A stretch of 11,393 nt of DNA, from positions 1 to 11,393 of the forward strand of contig CAYYNP010000314.1 of the NCBI GenBank assembly GCA_964472545.1, read 5' to 3'. The position numbers and the translations under genes are program-made. The notes beneath the pieces were generated by a model. The model did not search any database. It was not told the DNA's origin and saw only the letters and a list, made by a program, of their open reading frames with translations. Below are positions 1 through 6,254 of this stretch, in pieces. The DNA is from CAYYNP01 sp964472545. GTDB taxonomy: Bacteria > Planctomycetota > Planctomycetia > Pirellulales > Thermoguttaceae. Within the stretch, counting starts at the first letter, position 1. Every line of letters begins with the position of its first letter.

Positions 1-9
1 AGGAGATCG

Positions 10-258
10 TCACCTACCCTCCACTTTGTGCCATTTGAGTTGAAACACTACAGTGATGCTCTCTTTGTGGCGAGTGAACTCAACGTCCGGAAAGGCCTCC
101 TCAAGCTTCGGGATATTCACCTCGACTTTCTTGTGAAAGAACATGAACGGATGGGAGTAGGTGACCAGACATACGCGCTTGAAGCGCTCGGCCGCAAGCA
201 CGGCGGCCAGCGTCGAATCACTTCCACCAGAGAACAACACCGCAACTCCGTCACTCAT
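10..258 (-). CDS. PP-loop ATPase (QueC / asparagine-synthase-like) N-terminal fragment, probably truncated
   Basis: An 82-residue frame begins with a PP-loop ATP-pyrophosphatase signature, SGGSDST at about residues 10-16, preceded by the hydrophobic strand VAVLF. These enzymes (QueC, asparagine synthetase, tRNA thiolases) adenylate a carboxylate or nucleobase using ATP. The fold normally needs well over 150 residues, so only the ATP-binding N-terminal part is here. The frame stops at TGA (10-12), just inside the window edge. In the next frame the same DNA reads W-R-V-G-D-D-L without a stop, which could be the true continuation after a one-base indel. The start is supported by GGAG (minus strand, 265-268) six bases upstream, lying a few bases past the 3' end of the upstream methyltransferase gene. 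The 13-bp gap implies co-transcription. The substrate cannot be told. It could be a pseudogene, a sequencing error or a genuinely short protein. Confidence 0.6.
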   Translation of the reverse strand: MSDGVAVLFSGGSDSTLAAVLAAERFKRVCLVTYSHPFMFFHKKVEVNIPKLEEAFPDVEFTRHKESITVVFQLKWHKVEGR

Positions 259-271
259 GCGTAACTCCAGT

Positions 272-982
272 CTATTGTGGCCGAATCGAAAGAACCACCG
301 GTGGGACCAAGGGAAGGGTGATCGTCTCCTGCACGAGCAATTGTTGCTCCCGGACGATCGAACGGACGTGGTCGGTGCCTACGTAGAACCGGTTGTATCC
401 CAGCAGGATCCTCCCCCGCCGCGATAGGAAGCGCGGCATCTCCTGGAGGAACCGCCGAATGCTCGCCGTGCCGTCTTCCCCACCCGACCAAGTGACCGCG
501 GAATGATGTGAAGTCGTGGGAGCGTCTCGATCGACGTTCTGAGAATTCCCCCAGAACTCCGGAATATACGGACTGTTGAAGGCGATCACGTCGAACGTCT
601 CCCCCGACAAGTTCTCGCCCAGATCGCTTTGCAGCACGTCGGCCTCGACGGCATTCACTCGAAGCGTATCTCTGGCCGCCGCCACGAGTTCGGGCACCAC
701 ATCCACGGCCGTAATCGACCTGCAGCCGCGACGATAAGCAAACACCGAGAGAATCGCCGCAGATCCGCATCCCAAGTCGAGGAAGCTGCGACCCTGCCAG
801 TCCTCGTTCCGCAACGCCTTCCGAAGACAGAGGGTTACCCAGTCCCAATAGCACACGCGCCGTGAGCCGAACGCGCCGACACCGAAGAGCCGGCGAGCCA
901 AGAACTTCGATCTTCGCAGAGGGGCCAGCCCGCGGCGGTAAAGCTGATGCAACGGGCCGATGAACAACTGCTTGTGGAACAC
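272..982 (-). CDS. class I SAM-dependent methyltransferase (HemK/PrmC/RsmC-like fold)
   Basis: A 236-residue protein with a Rossmann-type methyltransferase core. Motif I is LDLGCGSAA (residues 68-76), which binds SAM. The acidic residue after strand 2 is D94 in VDVVPE. The motif IV equivalent is NSPYIPE (136-142), resembling the N-P-P-Y loop of methyltransferases that modify amide or exocyclic nitrogens. SGGEDG (166-171) also resembles the G-G-x-D-G segment of PrmC/HemK relatives. There is no N-terminal PrmC helical domain; instead a short basic N-terminus precedes the core. The start is GTG at 980-982, with AGG seven bases upstream. The gene is followed after 13 bp by the PP-loop fragment, suggesting a two-gene operon, perhaps modifying a small molecule or a nucleic acid. 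The methyl acceptor is unknown. By eye the base composition is less GC-rich than the dehydrogenase and kinase genes. Confidence 0.85.
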   Translation of the reverse strand: MFHKQLFIGPLHQLYRRGLAPLRRSKFLARRLFGVGAFGSRRVCYWDWVTLCLRKALRNEDWQGRSFLDLGCGSAAILSVFAYRRGCRSITAVDVVPELVAAARDTLRVNAVEADVLQSDLGENLSGETFDVIAFNSPYIPEFWGNSQNVDRDAPTTSHHSAVTWSGGEDGTASIRRFLQEMPRFLSRRGRILLGYNRFYVGTDHVRSIVREQQLLVQETITLPLVPPVVLSIRPQ

Positions 983-1018
983 GACGCCACCTGTGCATAT
1001 CTGAGTTGACTGACTTCC

Positions 1019-1027
1019 AGTATATCA
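1019..1027 (-). promoter_or_regulatory. candidate extended -10 promoter for the methyltransferase gene
   Basis: On the minus strand the sequence reads TGATATACT, which matches the extended -10 consensus TGnTATAAT in all but one position. It lies 36 bases upstream of the GTG start of the methyltransferase, giving a predicted leader of about 30 bases. No good -35 hexamer is seen at 17 bases, which is tolerated for extended -10 promoters. Sequence pattern only. Confidence 0.35.
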
Positions 1028-1152
1028 CCGGGCGTAGCCGCAATGAAGCGTTTCTCGGCGGGTTACAAGGAAACGGTGGAGACAACTCCGTACACCGATA
1101 CTCTATCCAGTTGGTCATTTTCCACAGAAGGCGGACAGACGAAGACGGTTTG

Positions 1153-1170
1153 CGACAGTTGAGGCTGTCG
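1153..1170. repeat. short inverted repeat, possible operator
   Basis: CGACAG (1153-1158), a six-base loop and CTGTCG (1165-1170) form a perfect 6-bp stem. Part of it, GACAGTTGA, recurs as a direct repeat at 1204-1212. Neither strand has a T-run after the stem, so it is not an obvious terminator. Its place between divergent genes would suit a regulator-binding site, but it could be chance. Confidence 0.3.
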
Positions 1171-1298
1171 GAAAAAGCCAGGCACTCTCGACGACCGCCG
1201 GGTGACAGTTGACGGGTGGCAGATCACTTGACAGGCCGAACGGGACGCGCCAAACTGGGCGTTTCGTTTGTTCGGGTGAGCTGGCCGGTAAGCGGCCC

Positions 1299-2345
1299 AT
1301 GCACCCGATCATCGTTGGGTCGAATGCAAGAAGGGTAAGAACGCTGACCGCTCCCTCTAGAATCGTCCTCTGTTATCCCGTCGAGAAACGCCACATCGAG
1401 CAGATTGCCAAGGCGGCGCCAAAGGCCGAGATCGTCGACGCCGGGCAGGAGCGCGTGGCCGAAGAGTTGTTCGCCGCCGACGTCTACTGCGGCCACGCCA
1501 AGGTGCCGGTCGATTGGGGCGGCGTGGTGGCCGGCGGACGGCTGCGGTGGATCCAGTCGTCGGCCGCCGGCATGGACCATTGCCTGGTGCCCGCGGTGAT
1601 CGACTCCGATATCGTCGTCAGCAGTTCCTCGGGCGTGCTGTCCGATCAGGTGGGCGAACACACCATCGGCATGCTGACCGCCTGGTACCGCAGCTTCCCC
1701 ACGTTCTTCCGCGCCCAGCAGAAGAAGGAGTTCATTCGCCGGCCCACGCTCGAAATGACCGGGCGCACCGTGGGCATCGTGGGGCTGGGCGGTGTGGGAC
1801 GCCGGCTGGCCGAGATGCTGAGTGTCTTCAAGATGCGAATCCTGGCCACCGACATGTTCCCGGTCGACAAGCCGGCTTGTGTCGAGACCCTGCTACCGGC
1901 CGACGGTTTGGACGAGATGCTGCCGCAGGTCGATCTGGTGATACTCGCGTTGCCGCTGAGCGATGCCACTCGGGGATTGGCCAACGGGTCTTTCTTTGCC
2001 AAGATGAAGCCCGGCGCCCTGTTCTGCAACGTCGCCCGGGGGCCGATCGTGATCGAGGCCGATCTGGTTTCGGCGTTGGCCGCCGAGCATCTTTGCGGGG
2101 CGGTCCTCGACGTGGCCGATCCGGAGCCGCTGCCGCCGGAAAGCCCGCTTTGGGAGATGCCCAACGTGATCATCACCCCCCACGTGGCGGGCCAGGCGCG
2201 GTGGCGGATCGACCTGGCCACGACGATCTTCTGCCGAAATCTCCGCCGTTGGCAGTCGGATCGGCCGCTGATCAATCTCCTGTCCGACAAACGCCTTGGG
2301 TTCCCCATCCGCGGCTCCGGTACTCCGCTTTGGGGGGACGTGTAG
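1299..2345 (+). CDS. D-isomer-specific 2-hydroxyacid dehydrogenase (NAD-dependent)
   Basis: A 348-residue protein of the D-2-hydroxyacid dehydrogenase family (hydroxypyruvate/glyoxylate reductase and phosphoglycerate dehydrogenase relatives), which interconverts 2-keto acids and D-2-hydroxy acids in the cytoplasm. The dinucleotide loop is GLGGVG (162-167). D185 at the end of the second Rossmann strand favours NAD(H) over NADP(H). The catalytic set is complete: R247 in NVARGP, E276 in DPEPLPPE and H295 in ITPHVAG. The catalytic domain flanks it at about 20-125 and 300-335. The exact substrate cannot be assigned. Start choice is uncertain: the frame is open from a TTG at 1209, but family resemblance begins around residue 21 (RIVLCYP). 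I chose ATG 1299; it lacks a clear ribosome-binding site. A CTG near 1344, preceded by AAGAAGG, is a less conventional alternative. The kinase gene follows after 78 bp. Confidence 0.9.
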   Translation: MHPIIVGSNARRVRTLTAPSRIVLCYPVEKRHIEQIAKAAPKAEIVDAGQERVAEELFAADVYCGHAKVPVDWGGVVAGGRLRWIQSSAAGMDHCLVPAVIDSDIVVSSSSGVLSDQVGEHTIGMLTAWYRSFPTFFRAQQKKEFIRRPTLEMTGRTVGIVGLGGVGRRLAEMLSVFKMRILATDMFPVDKPACVETLLPADGLDEMLPQVDLVILALPLSDATRGLANGSFFAKMKPGALFCNVARGPIVIEADLVSALAAEHLCGAVLDVADPEPLPPESPLWEMPNVIITPHVAGQARWRIDLATTIFCRNLRRWQSDRPLINLLSDKRLGFPIRGSGTPLWGDV

Positions 2346-2348
2346 GCC

Positions 2349-2378
2349 TTTACGCCCGGCAGCGGGTCGAGGTATGAT
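2349..2378 (+). promoter_or_regulatory. candidate sigma70-type promoter for the kinase gene
   Basis: TTTACG (2349-2354, four of six matches to TTGACA) and TATGAT (2373-2378, five of six matches to TATAAT) are separated by 18 bases. They lie in the 78-bp gap between the dehydrogenase stop and the kinase ATG. The predicted transcript start would be near 2385, giving a leader of just under 40 bases. If used, the kinase is transcribed independently of the dehydrogenase. Confidence 0.35.
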
Positions 2379-2423
2379 GAAGGCATTGGGTATCGCTCTG
2401 CTTCCGACCCCATCGATCCTTGC

Positions 2424-3539
2424 ATGAGCAACACGACGTATCTCGAAGGCAGCGCCACGCGAACGTGGGGCGGCGGCTCGGCCACGCGGTGTTCCGAGGA
2501 ACTGCTGGGTCGCTACCACACCATCCTCGAAGAGCAGCGCCTGAGTTGGACCGAGCACCATCGGCTGACCCGGCTGTTGGGCTCCGGCGGTCAAGGGGTG
2601 GTCTATCTGAGCGAGCGCCGCGGCACCGACAACTTTACCCTGCCGGTGGCGCTAAAGATCTTCTCGCCGGAGCGCTATGAATCCGAGAAGACCTACGACG
2701 ACGCCATGGGGCGGATGGCCCAGGTGGCCGCGTTGGTGGCCCAAATCCAGCAGGACAATCTGCTCGACGTGCACAACTGGGTCGAGCGCCGCCGCATCCG
2801 CATGATGGTCATGGAGTGGGTCGACGGCTACGATCTGAGCAACCTCTTGACCCGGGAGATGCTCGATCGGGTGAAGGACCGCGTCAGCCAGAAACGCTGG
2901 CAATACATCAACGAAGTGATCGTCACCGGCGGCCCGTTGCAGCCGCGGCTGAAGCCGGGCATCGCCATCGCCATCGTTCGCGATTGCCTGGCGGCGCTGG
3001 CGGCGCTGCACCGCGGGGGCGTCGTCCACGGCGACCTAAAACCCTCGAACATCATGGTCAAGCGGACCGGCAACGCCAAGATCGTCGATATCGGTTCGGC
3101 CTTCGAGCTCAAGAGCCCGCCGATGCGCCGCACGTGTACGCCGACCTACGCCGCGCCGGAAGTCCTCGAAGGCGGCGAGTGTACCGCCCGCAGCGACCTG
3201 GCCGGTTTGGGATACGTGTTGATTGAGATGCTGGCCGGCGCGCCGGTCTTCGCCGGGCTGAACACGTATCACGAGTTGCTCGAAGCCAAGCGTTTTCTGG
3301 CGCAGCGTCTGCCTCGCGTGTTGCCCGGCGAGGTGACCTGCAACCAGTTGCTGATGAACTTCTGCCGCCGTCTGATCGCGCCGGACCCGATGCGCCGCTT
3401 CCCCAGCGCCGAGGCGGCCGACCTGCTCAAAGAAGAAGGCGCCGCCAGCTTCCACCGCCAGTTGATCAAGGGCGACCTGGCCAGCGAATACGACAACGAG
3501 ATCCGGCTCTGGCTGGAGGAGTTGGCGGAGTTGGATTAG
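2424..3539 (+). CDS. Hanks-type serine/threonine protein kinase, soluble, HGD/DIG variant
   Basis: A 371-residue protein that is almost entirely a eukaryotic-like kinase domain (about 45-335). Visible motifs are the glycine-rich loop GSGGQG (53-58), VALK with catalytic lysine K78, HGDLKPSN (202-209) with catalytic D204 and N209, DIG (222-224) in place of the usual DFG, TPTYAAPE (239-246) for the activation-segment end, SDLAGLG with helix-F D258, and R325 near the C-lobe end. HGD instead of HRD makes it a non-RD kinase, so activation may not depend on activation-loop phosphorylation. There is no transmembrane segment and no PASTA or WD40 domain; the last 35 residues are acidic and helical-looking. 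ATP-binding and catalytic residues are all present, so it should be active. No Shine-Dalgarno sequence precedes the ATG. A membrane-anchored ankyrin protein follows after 48 bp and is a plausible partner or substrate; that is inference. Confidence 0.92.
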   Translation: MSNTTYLEGSATRTWGGGSATRCSEELLGRYHTILEEQRLSWTEHHRLTRLLGSGGQGVVYLSERRGTDNFTLPVALKIFSPERYESEKTYDDAMGRMAQVAALVAQIQQDNLLDVHNWVERRRIRMMVMEWVDGYDLSNLLTREMLDRVKDRVSQKRWQYINEVIVTGGPLQPRLKPGIAIAIVRDCLAALAALHRGGVVHGDLKPSNIMVKRTGNAKIVDIGSAFELKSPPMRRTCTPTYAAPEVLEGGECTARSDLAGLGYVLIEMLAGAPVFAGLNTYHELLEAKRFLAQRLPRVLPGEVTCNQLLMNFCRRLIAPDPMRRFPSAEAADLLKEEGAASFHRQLIKGDLASEYDNEIRLWLEELAELD

Positions 3540-3575
3540 ACGGCCGGGGGACCAAGACTCTGCGGCCCAGCATGC

Positions 3576-3580
3576 GGAGG
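3576..3580 (+). promoter_or_regulatory. strong ribosome-binding site that sets the ankyrin gene start
   Basis: GGAGG lies seven bases before ATG 3588. It favours that ATG over the overlapping in-frame GTG at 3585, which would add one residue. Confidence 0.7.
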
Positions 3581-3587
3581 ACCGGTG

Positions 3588-4325
3588 ATGGCAAAACGAA
3601 AGCTCCGCCATCCGGTGCTTGCAGTCTTCTTCGTGTTGTTCTTGGTCTTCTTTTTCGGCGGCGGGCTGTTGCTGCTGATCGACGCGTTCTGGCCGTTTCT
3701 TCCGATGGGCGTGCTCGCGCCTCTGAGCCTGTCTCTCTTTGCGATCGTCGTGGTCGGCATGGTGGCGGGAAAGTGCATTCGGGTGGTCACGGCGCTTCGG
3801 CGTCACACGAAGACGGGTAGTGCGGGTGACCCGAATGCACTTCTGATCAAGGCGTGTGAGAAGGGGGACCGACGTGGAGCGATTGCGGCGCTCAAAGCCG
3901 GCGCGAATCCAAACACGCCAAATGTCCGATCGAATCTTGCCCACAAGCAGGGTACGGCGCTAATGCGCGCTGCCAGACACGGCCACATCGAGGTGGTTCG
4001 CGCGCTGCTCAAACGAGGGGCCGGTGTTAACCGATGCGACGATTCCTTTTCCGGAGAGACGCCGCTACATGCCGTTGCCGTGGGCGGTCATCTCGACGTG
4101 GCACAACTGCTTCTCGATTGCGGAGCGAAGCTGGATGCCGCCGATACCTACGGGAAGACGGCGCTGCACGCAGCCGCGACCCAGGGCCAATACGACGTCG
4201 TTCGTTTCCTGGTCAACGCCGGGGCCAACGTACGCGCGAGGAACTTCGTGGGCAATACCCCACTCGATTCTGCGCTGATAAGCGGTACGCCTGAGATCGT
4301 TGAGTTCCTCAGGCAGCAAGAGTAG
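3588..4325 (+). CDS. membrane-anchored ankyrin-repeat protein
   Basis: A 245-residue protein with two parts. The N-terminus is basic (MAKRKLRH) and followed by two strongly hydrophobic segments at about 10-34 and 41-63, predicted to be transmembrane helices, with the C-terminal part most likely cytoplasmic by the positive-inside rule. Residues 81-245 form about five ankyrin repeats: 81-112 (divergent), 121-152, 155-187, 189-220 and 222-245 (last one partial). Diagnostic pieces are TALMRAARHGHIEVVRALL, TPLHAVAVGGHLDVAQLLL and TALHAAATQGQYDVVRFLV. Ankyrin repeats bind other proteins and have no enzymatic role of their own. It starts 48 bp after the kinase and ends 48 bp before the esterase gene, all on the same strand, so co-transcription with the kinase is likely. 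The binding partner is unknown. Confidence 0.9.
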   Translation: MAKRKLRHPVLAVFFVLFLVFFFGGGLLLLIDAFWPFLPMGVLAPLSLSLFAIVVVGMVAGKCIRVVTALRRHTKTGSAGDPNALLIKACEKGDRRGAIAALKAGANPNTPNVRSNLAHKQGTALMRAARHGHIEVVRALLKRGAGVNRCDDSFSGETPLHAVAVGGHLDVAQLLLDCGAKLDAADTYGKTALHAAATQGQYDVVRFLVNAGANVRARNFVGNTPLDSALISGTPEIVEFLRQQE

Positions 4326-4373
4326 AATGCCCGGCGGCTTGGGTTCCTTGTTCTTGCTTCCGAGGTCCGTCGT

Positions 4374-6206
4374 ATGCCCAATGTTCTTCGCCATTGGCTG
4401 TCTTGGGTCGTTCTGTCGATATGTGTCGCGCCACCGGCGGCCTGCGCCGATCCGCCGCCATACGTGCCGCGAAGCGTCGAGGCGCTCTGGGCCGACTTCG
4501 ACCCGCGCGGCGAACCGCTCGACGTCTCCGTGGTGCGCGAGTGGGAGGCCGACGGCGTCGTCTTCCGCTACGTCACGTTCCACGTCGGCACGTTCAAGGG
4601 CGTCGACGCACGCATGGATGCCTTCTACGGGTTTCCCAAAGGATGCGAGCGGGTGCCGGGGCTGCTGCACTTGCACGGCGGCGGGCAGCGGGCGTTTCGG
4701 CATGAGGTCGATTTCTACGCCCGGTTGGGCTACGCGTGTTTGTCGATCAACTGGGGCGGGCGCGAAATGGAACAGGCCCAGCCGGACGATCCCAACACCG
4801 ACTGGGGCGCCGTCGATCCCACGCAGCAGAACGTGCCGGGCTACTTCAGTCTGAAGCCCGGCGAACTGACGCTCGAGGAGTTCGAGTCGCCGCGGAACAA
4901 CAACTGGTATCTGCTCACGTTGGCGGCCCGGCGTGGATTGACGTTTCTCGAGCGGCAGCCGCAGGTCGATCCCGAGAAGTTGGGCGTCTACGGACATTCG
5001 ATGGGCGGCCACCTGACCGTCTACGTCGCCGGCAGCGACGATCGGGTGAAAGTCGCCGTGCCGTCGACCGGAGGTTCCGGCTTCCGTACGTACCCTTGGC
5101 CGCTGCTGCCGGCGCAACGCAAGCAGACCATCCACGGCGACGTGGCGTTGTTTCGGGCCACGTTGGGATTCCAATCGTACGCCCCGCGCGTGAAGGCACC
5201 GTTGTTGTGGCTCGGGGCGACGAACGACTTCCACGGGATCATCGACGACACGTACCGTACCGGGGCCTTGATGACGCAAGCCGCGGTGCGCTACGCCTTT
5301 ACGCCGCACATGAACCACCGTTTCACGCCGGAGTTTGCGGTCACGCGGCCGCTGTGGATCGAGCAACATCTCAAAGGCACGATTCGGCTTCCCGACACGC
5401 CCGACACGAGGCTCTTGCTTGGCGAGAACGACGGCGTGCCGACGTTCCGCGTTACGCCGGACAACTCGATGCCGATTGCCGCTGTGCGCATCTATTACTC
5501 CATCGATCCCGATCCCCAAGCGCGCTTCTGGCGGTCGGCCGACGCCGAGCAGAAGGAAGACACGTGGACCGCCCGGCTGCCGATCATGTCGACGGACGAG
5601 CCGTTGTTTGCATTGGCCAACGTGCATTATCGTCTGCCGCGGCCGCACCCGGTGCCGTTTGCCCGGCCGACCGAGACGTTCGCGATCAGTTCGCTGATGC
5701 ACACCGCGACGCCCGATGACCTGCAACGAGAGCACGTCCGAACTACCGACACACCGGCCCTGCTAATCGACGATTTCGCCGGTGGTTTTCGCGACTGGTA
5801 CCGGCTTTCGGCGGACAATCCCCATCACTGGCAATTCTGGACGCGGAAGATCAACGACCCGAAATGGCGCGGGCAGCCCGGCTATCGGCTGACGTTGGAC
5901 GTGCGGGCCGAGGCGGCGAACGAACTGGTGGTGGTGCTCACGGAGAACTTCTTCCGGTCGTATCGGGGCAGGCAGCGTGACGTTGTCGCCGTGGTGAAAC
6001 TTACCGGCGGCGAACGCTGGCAGACGGTCTCCTTGTCGCCCGACGACTTCAAGACGGTCGACGGCGAGCAGGCGCTTTCGTCTTGGGCGCAGCTCGATCT
6101 GCTCGGGCTGCGGGCTTTCTACGAGGACGGCGAAAGACTGCTCGGCAGCAAGGCCTGGTCCGGCTCGCAACCCGCGTTTCGAAATCTGCGGTGGGCGGTG
6201 GATTGA
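4374..6206 (+). CDS. exported alpha/beta hydrolase (acetyl xylan esterase / dienelactone hydrolase-like) with C-terminal beta domains
   Basis: A 610-residue protein. Residues 1-25 look like a Sec signal peptide ending in A-C-A before DPPP. The hydrolase domain spans about 60-335: HGGG (101-104) is the likely oxyanion-hole segment, GHSMGG (207-212) carries nucleophile S209, D285 in GATNDFHG is the likely acid and H315 in HMNHRF the likely base. This resembles AXE1/DLH-type esterases that remove acyl groups from carbohydrates, but the substrate is inferred from the fold only. Residues 355-440 look like an immunoglobulin-like beta module. Residues about 464-609 form a separate beta-rich, tryptophan-containing module that may be a carbohydrate-binding-like jelly roll. 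GAGG (4362-4365) sits eight bases before the ATG. Its stop is 48 bp from the stop of the convergent metalloprotease gene, and I see no clear terminator between them. Confidence 0.85.
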   Translation: MPNVLRHWLSWVVLSICVAPPAACADPPPYVPRSVEALWADFDPRGEPLDVSVVREWEADGVVFRYVTFHVGTFKGVDARMDAFYGFPKGCERVPGLLHLHGGGQRAFRHEVDFYARLGYACLSINWGGREMEQAQPDDPNTDWGAVDPTQQNVPGYFSLKPGELTLEEFESPRNNNWYLLTLAARRGLTFLERQPQVDPEKLGVYGHSMGGHLTVYVAGSDDRVKVAVPSTGGSGFRTYPWPLLPAQRKQTIHGDVALFRATLGFQSYAPRVKAPLLWLGATNDFHGIIDDTYRTGALMTQAAVRYAFTPHMNHRFTPEFAVTRPLWIEQHLKGTIRLPDTPDTRLLLGENDGVPTFRVTPDNSMPIAAVRIYYSIDPDPQARFWRSADAEQKEDTWTARLPIMSTDEPLFALANVHYRLPRPHPVPFARPTETFAISSLMHTATPDDLQREHVRTTDTPALLIDDFAGGFRDWYRLSADNPHHWQFWTRKINDPKWRGQPGYRLTLDVRAEAANELVVVLTENFFRSYRGRQRDVVAVVKLTGGERWQTVSLSPDDFKTVDGEQALSSWAQLDLLGLRAFYEDGERLLGSKAWSGSQPAFRNLRWAVD

Positions 6207-6254
6207 GGTACGTTGACGCACCTTGCGCGGCCGGCCACCGAGACTGCATCGGCA

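Larger units (their letters stand above)
983..1298. other. divergent intergenic region
   Basis: About 316 bases between the minus-strand methyltransferase and the plus-strand dehydrogenase. I see no convincing gene here. It holds a candidate minus-strand extended -10 element (1019-1027), a 6-bp-stem inverted repeat CGACAG / CTGTCG at 1153-1158 and 1165-1170 with a 6-base loop and no following T-run, and two copies of GACAGTTGA (1154-1162 and 1204-1212). TTGACA occurs at 1228-1233 but has no good -10 partner at 16-18 bases. The plus-strand frame is open back to a TTG at 1209, but that extension (residues before M at 1299) is not like the dehydrogenase family. Confidence 0.6.

Noticed and set aside
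255..1118. Minus-strand open frame of 287 codons overlapping the methyltransferase
   Set aside because: Same strand, different frame; the alternative frame holds the SAM-binding and N-S-P-Y motifs, while this one is Arg/Ser-rich with no recognisable domain.
1209..1298. N-terminal extension of the dehydrogenase from TTG 1209
   Set aside because: The 30 extra residues are Arg/Gly-rich, unlike a family N-terminus, and the region looks like promoter or leader DNA.
4065..5735. Minus-strand open frame of 556 codons opposite the hydrolase
   Set aside because: Its product is Arg/His/Gly-rich without family motifs and it lies wholly antisense to the ankyrin and hydrolase genes, which carry clear domains and catalytic residues.
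6207..6254. Bidirectional terminator between the convergent hydrolase and metalloprotease genes
   Set aside because: Only a short GGCCGGCC palindrome is present, with no loop and no T-run on either side.
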